In this document: piece after piece, positions 32,456 through 41,666 of the stretch
Layout of the letters: every line of letters begins with the position of its first letter
Numbering within the stretch: position 1 is the first letter of the stretch
Assembly (NCBI GenBank): GCA_937965695.1
Contig: CALCKW010000017.1
Coordinates: forward strand, 1-57,132
Length of the DNA: 57,132 nucleotides
Source: an uncultured Granulosicoccaceae bacterium
Lineage (GTDB): Bacteria > Pseudomonadota > Gammaproteobacteria > CALCKW01
Direction: 5' to 3'
The notes under the pieces: generated by a model
Seen by the model: only the letters and a program-made list of their open reading frames with translations
Database searches by the model: none
Told to the model about the DNA's origin: nothing
Program-made: the position numbers and the translations under genes

Positions 32456-33244
32456 CCGCTACCGACAGACAAGCCTCTCGTCAGAGCCAAATTAGAAAAG
32501 ATCGCGTCGCCACGACTAAGTGCTATCCCGTTGTTCGACCAGATTCGACAAAGGCACACTGTCCGAAGTAACTACGACCCTGAGCGCATGCCAGACGCAC
32601 AATTTGAAAATAACTTTTGCGTGTTTAACTCTGAAAAGCAATCCGTTGGAATTTTGAGGAAATCTGAAAATAGAGAGGAATACACTCAAGTCGCTCAGAT
32701 GGTAACCGACGCCTGGAAAATAGAACTTTCTACACCAGCAAAAATGATGGAGTCCATGCGACTTCTTCGAGTGGGTAGCCGCTAAATTAATCAACACCGA
32801 GACGGTATTTCGATTGATAGCCCCTTTATTGTTACGCTATCAAAGTTTGGGTTGATGAACCGCAGTGAACCACCCGATCCAGGAAGCCGAGTTTTTAAGC
32901 AGCAAATTGAAAATTTCAACCTTTCGATTGAATCCACGCCGGCTTGGTTTTGGTTAAATTCTGACGAAAATAGTCGAATGGACCAAATACGCGCAGGAAG
33001 AACATTTGTCCTAGCGCAACTGCAAGCAACACAGATGGGGATGGTCATGCACCCTGTTTCCCAAGGGTTGCAAGAATACCCTGAAATGGGATCTGTCTAT
33101 CAGCAGCTTCAGCAGAAGTTTCAAAAGATTAGCGCAGACCCCAAGCAAACGCTGCAGATGCTAGCACGCATCGGCTATCTACCCGATAATGCAGAAAAGC
33201 CAAGGCCATCACCTAGACGCGGGTTGCAGGCTCATATCCTCTAG
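32456..33244 (+). pseudogene. Acg/nitroreductase-like flavoprotein, 5'-truncated with an in-frame stop
   Basis: The frame is open from just after a TGA at 32432 to TAA at 32783-32785 and then again to 33244. It reads LFDQIRQRHTVRSNYDPERM (nitroreductase start), LSTPAKMMESMRLLRVGSR, stop, INQHRDGISIDSP, STPAWFWLNSDENSRMDQIR, QATQMGMVMHPVSQGLQEYP and LARIGYLPDN. The stop replaces a codon where Acg-family proteins usually have Glu (GAA to TAA would do it). The N-terminal ~100 residues of the family are missing. With the OYE remnant it frames one deletion scar. Confidence 0.75.
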
Positions 33245-33274
33245 CGAATACAACCCCAAAATAAATGATCGATC

Positions 33275-33300
33275 TGCCACCGCAGTTTACTGCGGTGGCA
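33275..33300. terminator. Strong eleven-pair hairpin
   Basis: TGCCACCGCAG, loop TTTA, CTGCGGTGGCA, between the Acg-like pseudogene and the convergent unknown gene ending at 33352. There is no clear T run but the stem is very stable; it probably stops transcription from both sides. Confidence 0.6.
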
Positions 33301-33351
33301 TGGCCACCAGGGACCAGCTAACTAGAGCTACCGAGGGAAGCCACACTTAGT

Positions 33352-33951
33352 TTAAACATACTGAATGTCAAAAGAAGCCAACCTTTTGCGTACAAAAGAT
33401 TGCAGATGTGCTGGGAACTGAGTCTCACACGCGAAGTTCGGATTTTCAGCATTTTCTGCCCCTCCTCCCACGGCAAAATCTGGGTCAGTTTGCTGATTCA
33501 CCCAACCCAAAACGTCCCAACCACCATCGAGATCAGACCTTATTCGATCAAGATCTTCTTCGATGACTTCTAGGTGCGTTTTATTGGCAAACCCTGTTTT
33601 GTCTTCTTCAGTTATTGGTCTGTCACTCATTGTGGTTATCGGCGCAATACGGACTTTTCTCTGCAGGCGAATATATTCTAAACCCAGTAAGCTCTCCAAA
33701 GCAGCGATTGTCGCCGCTTGGTGACTGCCATTGACATTAGTGCTCCATCCACCGTCTTGGTAGGTTTTAATTATATCGAGGGTTTGTTCAAAATCGGACG
33801 AATAGGTGAGGTAAACACCGTGACTACCGTTATTTAAAAAAGCAGAAGCAATGTTGAGGATCTGACGAGCTTGGTCTTCTGGAGAAACTTCATCACCATC
33901 ATCATCCTTAAACGGAATAAGTGTTTTTATGAACTTTCCGGGTCTTACCAT
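33352..33951 (-). CDS. Hypothetical protein, acidic, no recognised domain
   Basis: 199 residues. GGAG eight bases before the ATG and even amino-acid use support a real gene. I see no signal peptide, membrane helix or known motif. The N-terminus is FIKTLIPFKDDDGDEVSPED followed by helix-like QARQILNIASAFLNNGS, a TYSSDFEQTLDIIKTYQDGG stretch and a middle part rich in charged helices; the end is LASFDIQYV. The mix looks like a compact cytosolic protein. Convergent with the Acg-like pseudogene and divergent from the NmrA-like gene. Confidence 0.6.
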   Translation of the reverse strand: MVRPGKFIKTLIPFKDDDGDEVSPEDQARQILNIASAFLNNGSHGVYLTYSSDFEQTLDIIKTYQDGGWSTNVNGSHQAATIAALESLLGLEYIRLQRKVRIAPITTMSDRPITEEDKTGFANKTHLEVIEEDLDRIRSDLDGGWDVLGWVNQQTDPDFAVGGGAENAENPNFACETQFPAHLQSFVRKRLASFDIQYV

Positions 33952-34266
33952 GCTGCCGCTCCATTTAAAAAATTAAAGATGCAAATTTTACGCAACCGAG
34001 TCGAGCAAATAAGGGTAATATTACCGTTAAGGGTGAAAGACCAAATGAGCACCATCTCTCCCGTCACGAATGGGCAGTGAATTCTGTGCTTTGAAATTGA
34101 TGCTCTGAGTACGCCAAGTTCGCACTAATGGTTGGTCTCTATCCCATCGGTGACAATCTGACGGGCTATGAGAGCAGATTTTTTCACTAGAAAAACGGTA
34201 CTATGCACTGATATTTTCACCTTACCCATAACACGCAACCGCCAAACCTACAGTTGGATCACCCCT

Positions 34267-35244
34267 ATGAAAAAACCCGTTGTACTCATCACCTCCGCCT
34301 CCGGCCGTATTGGTAAAGAGTTATTAGCGCTACTCAAGCAGGACGGAACATTTACCGTACGCGCTTGTTGCTTCAGTCAGAGCAAAGTTGAGTCTTTGCG
34401 CAAATTGGGTGCAGATGAAGTCGTGGAGTTTGACTTGAATAACGCTGCGACTTGGAACGACGCGCTTGATGGTGTTAGTGCGGTGTATTCCGCTTCGCTC
34501 GATCCAATGCTAGAAGGACATCTAGAATTTTGTAAAGAGCTTGGCAACCGTGTAGATCAAATCAAACACGTAGTGCGTATCAGCTGCATGGGCGCAGACA
34601 CAAATACCGCCTCTTACGACCCCAATAAACACGCTTCGCGCAAAGGTGCAAGTATTCCTTTGATGTTGCAACACTATTGGTGGGGAGAAAAAGCACTCAT
34701 TGATGCCGGGTTACAAGTGAGCGTTTTGCGCAACAATTTCTTCATGAATCACTTGCTTAAAACTGACTGTGAATCTATCCAAAACGAAGGTTGGTTTAGC
34801 AACCCCCTCGGTGACGCAAAAAACTCTTTTGTTGCAACGAGAGACATCGCTAAGGCCGCGGCTGTAATTTTTATCGAAGGCGCTGAGAAACATGCAAACA
34901 AGTTCTACGACATCACCGGTCCAGAGCCACAAAGCATGCACGACATTGCCGATGACCTAGGGCGTGCTATGAATAAGAACATCGAGTACCGTGCTCAAAG
35001 CATGGTTGATTTCGAACACGATTTTGGTAGTACTCGCGCGGAATTTTTTGAGTACCTAAACAACGGTTTCTACTGTCGTTGTAGTCCTGACTTTTATAAT
35101 TTGACAGGTAGAAAACCGACGGCCTACTACGACTATTTGACGACTACAGGCGCATCGGGAGAAACCGGCTTGGACGAGCTCTGGCAAGGTAACTTATGGA
35201 AGAAAGGTGAGGACGCGATGGAGAAAGCAGCTTCGCTAAAATAA
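34267..35244 (+). CDS. NmrA-like/atypical SDR NAD(P)-binding protein
   Basis: 325 residues from the ATG at 34267 (the open frame upstream adds unlikely residues). The Rossmann motif is VLITSASGRIGKELLALLK, followed by strand-helix units FTVRACCFSQSKVESLRKLG and DEVVEFDLNNAATW. Unlike classical SDRs it lacks the YxxxK triad, like NmrA and related NAD(P) sensors or reductases. The later RNNFFMNHLL and FYDITGPEPQSMHDIADDLG are usual for the NmrA/TMR family. Possible roles are redox sensing or reduction of quinones. It is monocistronic. Confidence 0.85.
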   Translation: MKKPVVLITSASGRIGKELLALLKQDGTFTVRACCFSQSKVESLRKLGADEVVEFDLNNAATWNDALDGVSAVYSASLDPMLEGHLEFCKELGNRVDQIKHVVRISCMGADTNTASYDPNKHASRKGASIPLMLQHYWWGEKALIDAGLQVSVLRNNFFMNHLLKTDCESIQNEGWFSNPLGDAKNSFVATRDIAKAAAVIFIEGAEKHANKFYDITGPEPQSMHDIADDLGRAMNKNIEYRAQSMVDFEHDFGSTRAEFFEYLNNGFYCRCSPDFYNLTGRKPTAYYDYLTTTGASGETGLDELWQGNLWKKGEDAMEKAASLK

Positions 35245-35650
35245 TAATCGCGAAGTGATTTAGTTTAGCCAATGCCGTGCTCACTGAAATGGCACAAGTA
35301 CTCCTTGTGTAGGCATAAGAAAAATATGCCCCTACGAGGGTTACTCGTTATATAGATATTTTTTAAAATATAATTGCCTCTGAACTACCAATTGAATTTT
35401 TGTTATTTAGCCTATTGCAACTTAACAGAGGTACTTATTAGTGTACTAACTAGTGCAAAAAAGCCATTATTCATAAGCCCACAACCATCATGATTTTTAT
35501 TGGCAAGCGACATCACTAAATCTAGTCGAACAATGCTTCAGTACCACAGCGGAAGCCAATGACTGCACTCTGGAACTTTCCGACACAATTAGTTGTGTTG
35601 TCACCGCTCACTATTCTAAAGAGAAAATATCAATAGCCGAAGTGCTTGAG
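35245..35650. other. Intergenic region before the GGDEF-EAL gene
   Basis: About 400 bases. An imperfect hairpin (GTAGGCATA with TATGCCCCTAC, 35311-35337) may end the NmrA-like transcript. The following 100 bases are A/T-rich (TATTTTTTAAAATATAATTG near 35355-35375), a likely promoter area for the signalling gene, but no pair was assigned. Confidence 0.4.
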
Positions 35651-38600
35651 ATGAAACGAATAAAAGGCAACGGAATTGCAATGACTGGACGCGGAGCACT
35701 AACGCTTCGGACTAAGCTATTGCTGTTGATATTGGGTGTTGCCTTTTCATTGGTAATAACGCTTATCGTTCTAGGACTAGACGCGATTAACCAAACCAGT
35801 GAGACGGCTCAATCTATCAGCCGAAATGCACTCGAAAACCTTTCTCAAGATCATATGATTAAGGTCACTGAAGAAAATGCGGGTCGAAACTCCCTAATAT
35901 TAGAAAAGACCATGACAGAAGCAGGCTTATTGGCTGACACCGCAGGCCAGTATTTCTCTAATTCTGATCACTTTTCTATGGTTGGGTACTTACAAGGTGC
36001 GGCTGATCTGCAAGCGATGCCTGAGGGGCATCATCAAGAGGGCTCCTCAGAGCAGGCAAGTATTTTTATTGCCAATTACGTCGAAGTAGACAGCTCCATT
36101 ACACAACAAGTGCAAATAAGTCGCGCGTTCGATCCGCTCGCCCTTTCAATATTGAATATTGATAAAAAAGCGACCGCCGTCTATTTCATTTCACCGGACG
36201 GTTTGACGAGATACTACCCTAAAGGTGGCCTTGACCTACCCCCAGATTTTAACGTCAACGAAGAAGACTTCTACACAGCGGCCATGCCTTCTGTAAACCC
36301 AGACCGAAAAAAGTTCTGGACGCCTGTCTACGATGATCCAGCCGGGCATGGTCTTATGGTCTCAGCAATAGCCCCCATCTACACCTCTGACGATCAGTTT
36401 TCAGGCATTATTGGTGTCGACTTCCGGTTGGGTGATTTGCAAGAGACTATTGAAGCAGCAACACTAGCAGAGGGCAGTTATTCCTTCTTGATCGACAAAA
36501 ACGCACGAGCTATTGCTTTGCCCAACATAGGGTATGAAGAATTGCTTGGTCGCGATCGACAGCCTGATGAGTTTGGTGTCGATCTCTCACAACTCAAAGG
36601 GCAATTAGGTACAGTCATTGAAGCCATGGTTCGCGGAGAACGTGGAGTACAACGTGTGACTGACGCGGCGGAAGAGAAGTTTGTAGCTTATGCACCGTTG
36701 GGAGATGCCGGATGGAACTTGGCCACGGTGGTTTCCACGGAGACGATTCTCGTTGATGTTATGTCATTGCAAGAGGCTCTAGAGAAAGACGCGACCGAAA
36801 TGGCTTTTGAAAAGTTGATCCCGATGGCTTTAGCTATTTTGTTGGTGGTCACCTCAATGGCTTTCCTGCTAGCCTATCGATTCACCCTGCCACTACGGCA
36901 ATTGACTAATGCCACAGCTGCAATTGGACGACGTGAATGGGATGTGAAATTACCACATAAAAGCAACGATGAGGTTGGCGCACTGTCGCGTACAATTGCA
37001 GATATGTCGATGCAGTTGAAAGACTTAATTGGGAGTCTAGAAACGCGTGTAGAGGAGCGCACCAGCGAGTTAAGCACAGCACTGGGTAACTTAGAACAGA
37101 CAAATAACCAATTAAGTCAAGAAGCCGCTGATCGTCAATCAGCCGACGAAGCGCGTGCAGATATGGAAGCAAGGTTTACGCATGCTTTTCAAAATGCGCC
37201 CATTGGTATGGCAATTCTTGACCTCAAAGGACATGTAATTAACCCAAACCCACAGTTACAAAAACTGTTTTGGCCAGATTTTAAGCCACAAAAAATTCCT
37301 CTCCTTGAGTCCGTCGTGATCGAAAGTGAGCGACAGAAGTTCAATGCGCTGTGTGCGTCACTAGACGATGAAACCATCAGTGATGAGTTTTCATGTATTA
37401 GCCATGATGGGGGAATTCACCGAGTGGTGTTCTTTTTCTCAAAAGTAAAAAACACTAATAACCACAAAAATTATATTGTGTTGCTGGCTCAAGATGTGAC
37501 CGACACACGCCAGATGACAGAGCTGTTACATCAACAGGCGAATCACGACGAACTGACAGGGTTGAGAAATCGTCGCGCCTTCGCAACATCCATGCAGAAT
37601 GTCGTCAAGGATTCTGAAGGTAATACCAAATCGCATCTGCTGTTTCTTGACCTAGACAAATTTAAAATTGTAAACGATACCTGCGGCCATGCTGAAGGAG
37701 ACCGATTACTCATTGCGGTTTCCGAGTTACTGACCAACCGCGTTCGATCAACCGATACCGTCGCCCGCCTGGGAGGTGACGAATTTGCAGTCCTCTTAAC
37801 CGGCTGCAGCCAAGAGATCGCGATCCGCAAAGCTGAAGAAATCCGAGCGGCAGTGCAGCAATACGAGTTCTACAGTGGCACCGAACTGTTCAAAATTGGC
37901 GTCAGTATAGGGTTGGTCAGTCTGGATGAAAACAGTGCAGATCTCACCGAGCTCCAACAACTGGCAGACGCCGCCTGTTACGCAGCCAAAGAAGCGGGTC
38001 GGAATCGTGTGCAAGTTGTCGTGAGTGACGACAACTCGATTGACGAACAACGCGGAGGAATGCGCTGGGCTCAGCGCCTGCGCGATGCGATGACGAACGA
38101 TAAGTTTATCTTGCATGGACAACTGCTTCAACCTCTGGGGTCAAATGAGGGTCCCGAGTATATTGAAGTGTTGCTAAGGATGTGGGATGCAGACACCCAA
38201 CGACCGATTCCCTCGGGTGTCTTTCTGCCGAGTGCCGAGCGATACGGCCTATTGATAGAATTGGACACATGGGTCGTGAATCATCTCATGCGATCACTCA
38301 GCAACTTGACAGTACCCTTACAGAAGCCACATCGATTTTGGGTAAATCTATCAGGCAGTAGTGTCGGTGATACTGAATTTGCAGAGTTTTTAATCAATGC
38401 GATTAAAAATTCAAACCTGCCTAAAGGCACTATCAATTTTGAAGTGACAGAAACCGTTGTCATCCGAAGTAAAGGCAACGCCAAGAAACTCACTGACCAA
38501 CTGCGCGAACTAGGTTGCGAGATTGCGATCGATGATTTTGGTACTGGCTTGTCATCGTTGCTCTATCTAAAAACGCTGAATGTGGACTACATAAAAATAG

Positions 38601-38836
38601 ATGGCAGCTTTATCCAAGGTGCAGCTAGTGACGAAGTGGATAGACTATTTATAAAATCGGCGATCGAAATTGCTCATCAGATGGGTATTAAAACAGTTGC
38701 CAAATCCGTAGAAAGTCGTGAAGTTAAAGATATAGTCACACAACTGTCTGCAGACTACGGCCAAGGGTTTGGCGTTCATCACCCAGTCGAACTGCTCTCC
38801 GATCTTTTAGCGACAAATATGCCGCGAACAGGTTGA
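35651..38836 (+). CDS. Membrane dCache-HAMP-PAS-GGDEF-EAL cyclic-di-GMP protein
   Basis: About 1061 residues from ATG 35651 (a GTG nine bases earlier is possible). One N-terminal helix (KLLLLILGVAFSLVITLIVL), a periplasmic dCache sensor (~60-370, with FWTPVYDDPAGHGLMVSAIAP), a second helix near 395-415, HAMP (LPLRQLTNATAAIGRREWD), a coiled coil, a PAS domain (~510-625, FQNAPIGMAILDLKGHV), a GGDEF domain (RLGGDEFAVLLTG ~705) and an EAL domain (YIEVLLRMWD ~838). GGDEF is intact and has the RxxD inhibitory site (RSTD) eight residues before. In the EAL domain the Glu of the expected VAEGVE is Lys (VAKSVES, residue ~1018, codon AAA at 38702-38704). The protein should therefore make cyclic-di-GMP and bind, but not cut, it through EAL. 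Confidence 0.92.
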   Translation: MKRIKGNGIAMTGRGALTLRTKLLLLILGVAFSLVITLIVLGLDAINQTSETAQSISRNALENLSQDHMIKVTEENAGRNSLILEKTMTEAGLLADTAGQYFSNSDHFSMVGYLQGAADLQAMPEGHHQEGSSEQASIFIANYVEVDSSITQQVQISRAFDPLALSILNIDKKATAVYFISPDGLTRYYPKGGLDLPPDFNVNEEDFYTAAMPSVNPDRKKFWTPVYDDPAGHGLMVSAIAPIYTSDDQFSGIIGVDFRLGDLQETIEAATLAEGSYSFLIDKNARAIALPNIGYEELLGRDRQPDEFGVDLSQLKGQLGTVIEAMVRGERGVQRVTDAAEEKFVAYAPLGDAGWNLATVVSTETILVDVMSLQEALEKDATEMAFEKLIPMALAILLVVTSMAFLLAYRFTLPLRQLTNATAAIGRREWDVKLPHKSNDEVGALSRTIADMSMQLKDLIGSLETRVEERTSELSTALGNLEQTNNQLSQEAADRQSADEARADMEARFTHAFQNAPIGMAILDLKGHVINPNPQLQKLFWPDFKPQKIPLLESVVIESERQKFNALCASLDDETISDEFSCISHDGGIHRVVFFFSKVKNTNNHKNYIVLLAQDVTDTRQMTELLHQQANHDELTGLRNRRAFATSMQNVVKDSEGNTKSHLLFLDLDKFKIVNDTCGHAEGDRLLIAVSELLTNRVRSTDTVARLGGDEFAVLLTGCSQEIAIRKAEEIRAAVQQYEFYSGTELFKIGVSIGLVSLDENSADLTELQQLADAACYAAKEAGRNRVQVVVSDDNSIDEQRGGMRWAQRLRDAMTNDKFILHGQLLQPLGSNEGPEYIEVLLRMWDADTQRPIPSGVFLPSAERYGLLIELDTWVVNHLMRSLSNLTVPLQKPHRFWVNLSGSSVGDTEFAEFLINAIKNSNLPKGTINFEVTETVVIRSKGNAKKLTDQLRELGCEIAIDDFGTGLSSLLYLKTLNVDYIKIDGSFIQGAASDEVDRLFIKSAIEIAHQMGIKTVAKSVESREVKDIVTQLSADYGQGFGVHHPVELLSDLLATNMPRTG

Positions 38837-38894
38837 GCCGTTAGCTCTTACATCCGTCCAACAGTTAAGGTTTTGTAAAGCGACTCTAAGACCT

Positions 38895-38940
38895 GCTGAC
38901 TTAGACTACCAGGGGCCAAAACCAGCCCCCTTCTGTCAGC
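38895..38940 (+). terminator. Nested hairpin after the GGDEF-EAL gene
   Basis: GCTGAC (38895-38900) pairs with GTCAGC (38935-38940), enclosing GGGGC (38912-38916) and GCCCC (38925-38929). CTTCT follows the inner stem. A probable terminator just before the MITE-like element. Confidence 0.5.
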
Positions 38941-39108
38941 CTAGGGAGCGTCAGATTAAGTCCGGTCAGTGACGTCGGCGTGAAAAATTTGGACCCAGCA
39001 AGGCGCGAATCGCTGGCAATAGTGGTGCTATTGGCTAGATTTGCAACTCGGCTGGGCCGAATTTAGTGCGTCGACGGTGCGAGCATGACTTGATCTGAGG
39101 TTCCCTAG
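38941..39108 (+). mobile_element. MITE-like element, copy A
   Basis: A 160 bp element (38945-39104) with terminal inverted repeats: GGAGCGTCAGATTAAGTC at the left and the complement of GGAACCTCAGATCAAGTC at the right, matching at 15 of 18 positions, flanked by CTAG on both sides. It has no coding capacity. It is about 80% alike, in opposite orientation, to the element at 41490-41646. GG ends plus a CTAG/YTAR target duplication are like IS5-group elements, so it is probably a non-autonomous derivative. It sits between two convergent genes, nine bases past the stop of the glutathione transferase gene. Confidence 0.75.
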
Positions 39109-39116
39109 TCTCAACA

Positions 39117-39968
39117 TCACATCAATGCATCAATATCGGTTGCCGCATGCCGTTCTTTCAACTGAGTTTCCTCTGCGCCAAAAACACGGTTTACAACCCA
39201 ACCGCGTTTGACAGCAGGTCTTTCACTGATCTGCTGAGCCCACCGATTAACATGTGTGTAGGAGTCAGTGTTGAGGAATTCTGTGGCCTCATATACCTTG
39301 CCCAGCACGAGCTGTCCGTACCACGACCAAATGGCAATGTCAGCAATCGTGTAGTGATCTCCGCAGATGTAGTTTCGCGCTGCAAGCAGTCGGTCAAGCA
39401 CATCTAATTGCCGTTTGGATTCCATGGCGTAGCGATTGATCGGGTATTCCATGGGTTCAGGTGCATAGCTGTAAAAGTGACCAAAACCACCGCCCAGAAA
39501 TGACGCACTGCTCTCTTGCCAAAAAAGCCAAGATAAACACTCAGAATGACCTGCCGCATCCTCGGGCATAAGGTCACCAAACTTACGTGCGAGGTAATGC
39601 AATATCGCACATGACTCAAACACTGGGGTATTTGCTTTCGCTGAGCGATCAAGAAGTACAGGAATTTTTGAATTGGGATTGAGTTGCACGAAATCCGATC
39701 CAAATTGTTCACCTTCACCAATATTGACCAGCCAAGCGTCGTACTCAGCACCATGATGGCCAAGCGCGAGTAATTCCTCCAACATCACCGTTACCTTGAC
39801 TCCATTGGGAGTTGCTAAGGAGTACAGTTGCAATGGGTGCTCGCCAATGGGCAGCTCCTTGTCGTGGGTGGAGCCGGCTATTGGGCGATTTATATTGGCG
39901 AATTTTCCACCGTTTTCAGCACTCCACTCCCAGACGCGAGGTAGTGTATATTGACTATTTTTATCCAT
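39117..39968 (-). CDS. yghU: Glutathione S-transferase, YghU type
   Basis: 283 residues from the ATG at 39968 (the longer frame upstream is not conserved). The start region WEWSAENGGKFANINRPIAG and the thioredoxin-like domain HPLQLYSLATPNGVKVTVML are diagnostic of the YghU/disulfide-bond reductase subgroup (nu class), which reduces peroxides and disulfides with two glutathione molecules bound. LNPNSKIPVLLDRS has the cis-Pro, and the C-terminal helical domain contains SWLFWQESSASFLGGGFGHF and NYICGDHYTIADIAIW. It is divergent from the M20 peptidase gene and, with it, framed by the two MITE-like elements. Confidence 0.9.
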   Translation of the reverse strand: MDKNSQYTLPRVWEWSAENGGKFANINRPIAGSTHDKELPIGEHPLQLYSLATPNGVKVTVMLEELLALGHHGAEYDAWLVNIGEGEQFGSDFVQLNPNSKIPVLLDRSAKANTPVFESCAILHYLARKFGDLMPEDAAGHSECLSWLFWQESSASFLGGGFGHFYSYAPEPMEYPINRYAMESKRQLDVLDRLLAARNYICGDHYTIADIAIWSWYGQLVLGKVYEATEFLNTDSYTHVNRWAQQISERPAVKRGWVVNRVFGAEETQLKERHAATDIDALM

Positions 39969-40164
39969 GAGAACACCCGAGTATTTTTGCAAAATTGTTA
40001 CTGAAGAGTATAAAGACATAACGCAAGAACGCCTATAGATACTATTACTGCCTGTCGTTGATTCAATACACAATAATATTTAGAGCTTGACGGCAAATGA
40101 CTAAAGTAGTCCTATTTACAACATTGACTACGACACACGACAAACTTATTTAGGGAGTTGGCAC

Positions 40165-41325
40165 ATGCCTGTCATCGATCGAATTTCTGACTTCACTGAA
40201 GATCTCGTCGCCATTCGAAGAGACTTCCACGAAAACCCTGAACTGGGCATGGAAGAAGTTCGTACCTCTACCATTGTTGCCGAACTACTCAGAGAATGGG
40301 GGGTGACAACACACACGGGTATTGGTCACACGGGCGTCGTTGGTGTACTTGAAGGCAACGGGCCGGGGCGTACAATAGGTTTGCGAGCGGATATGGACGC
40401 ACTGCCCATTCACGAGCTCACTAACTTGCCCTTCGCCTCTAAAAACCCTGGTGTTATGCACGCTTGTGGCCACGATGCACATACGACAATGTTACTTGGT
40501 GCTGCGCGCTATCTTTCGGAAACAAAAAAATTCGATGGAACAGCCATTTTCATTTTTCAACCCGCTGAAGAAGGACTGGGTGGCGCCCGCGCCATGCTGG
40601 CTGATTCTTTGTTTGAGCGCTTTCCTTGTGATGAGATATATGGAATGCACAACATGCCTAACGGCAAACCTGGCACCGTTGGTGTAAAACCAGGTGAGGC
40701 GATGGCGGGAGCTGACTTTTTCGACATCACTATAAACGCTTCCGGTGCGCATGCAGCTATGCCGCACCAATCTATCGACCCTGTGGTGATAGGCTCTTCC
40801 TTAGTGCAACAACTACAAAGCATTGTCAGTCGCAATGTGCCGCCGACTAGCCCATTGGTGTTATCTGTCACACAAATTCACGCCGGAGCAGCCTACAACG
40901 TTATTCCGTCGCAGTGCACACTGTCAGGGACTATGCGCTATTTCGATGTAGACCTTGCAAATACCGTGCGGCAACGAATTAGAGACCTTTGCAGTGGCAC
41001 AGCGACCAGTTACGGCATCGAAGTAGACGTCACTATACGAGAAATATTTGATGTGCTTGTCAACGATGAACATTTGTCAGATGTTCTGCTTGATATCGCC
41101 GCTGATGTCGTGGGCAAAGATAAAATTAGTATCACGCCAAACGTCGTCACAGGTTCTGAAGATTTTGCGGATATGCTCCGTGTGATACCTGGTGCTTATT
41201 GCACCGTAGGCCACGAAGGAACTTTACCTTTACACAATGACGGGTTTATTCTTGACGAGAGCATATTGCCCATAGGCGCCTCTATCTACGCTCGTTTGAT
41301 TGAAAGTCGCACTGCTCACCTGTGA
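40165..41325 (+). CDS. M20-family amidohydrolase (hippurate/N-acyl-amino-acid hydrolase-like)
   Basis: 386 residues, full length. Metal-site motifs are GLRADMDALPI, MHACGHDAHTTMLLGAA (bridging Asp and His; Cys as the M20D metal ligand), QPAEEGLGGARAML with the catalytic Glu pair and TGSEDFADML late. The lid domain lies between about residues 185 and 300. These enzymes deacylate N-acyl-amino acids, IAA-amino acid conjugates or hippurate in the cytoplasm. AGGGAG lies before the ATG. It is divergent from yghU, and the gap 39969-40164 (with an A/T-rich centre) holds both promoters. Confidence 0.9.
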   Translation: MPVIDRISDFTEDLVAIRRDFHENPELGMEEVRTSTIVAELLREWGVTTHTGIGHTGVVGVLEGNGPGRTIGLRADMDALPIHELTNLPFASKNPGVMHACGHDAHTTMLLGAARYLSETKKFDGTAIFIFQPAEEGLGGARAMLADSLFERFPCDEIYGMHNMPNGKPGTVGVKPGEAMAGADFFDITINASGAHAAMPHQSIDPVVIGSSLVQQLQSIVSRNVPPTSPLVLSVTQIHAGAAYNVIPSQCTLSGTMRYFDVDLANTVRQRIRDLCSGTATSYGIEVDVTIREIFDVLVNDEHLSDVLLDIAADVVGKDKISITPNVVTGSEDFADMLRVIPGAYCTVGHEGTLPLHNDGFILDESILPIGASIYARLIESRTAHL

Positions 41326-41485
41326 CTTGTCATTCAAAGATTTATAGCCAGCGCTGTAGATGGTCGGTAATTGGAGACCTTTAAGCATTAAAACGGCACA
41401 TGAATTATGTGCTGTTAGTGTCTTATTTTTTTGCTGATGAGAGTGACTAGCAGAACACGCTGGCAATGAGCCACAACGTGCAACC

Positions 41486-41650
41486 TTAGGGAACCTCAGA
41501 TCAAGTCATGCTCGCATTGGCGACGCGCTAAATTCGGCTCAGCCGCGTCGCACATCAAGCCAATACCACACTTGCCGTCGCTTCGCGCCTTGCTGGGACC
41601 AAATTTTTCACGCTGACATCACTGACCCGACTTTGGCTGAGGCACCCTAG
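41486..41650 (-). mobile_element. MITE-like element, copy B (inverted)
   Basis: Read on the minus strand this is a clear match to copy A over its whole length, including the central TGAAAAATTTGG..CCAGCAAGGCGCGAA and the end GAGCATGACTTGATCTGAGG. The element is 41490-41646 with end repeats GGAACCTCAGATCAAGTC and the complement of GGTGCCTCAGCCAAAGTC (13 of 18), flanked by TTAG and CTAG. It lies between the convergent M20 and DUF3299 genes. The remainder of 41326-41485 shows nothing else of note. Confidence 0.75.
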
Positions 41651-41666
41651 CATTCTTTTTACAGCA

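Noticed and set aside
32516..32797. Minus-strand open frame of 93 residues opposite the Acg-like remnant
   Set aside because: It is the shadow of the flavoprotein frame and shows no coding pattern of its own.
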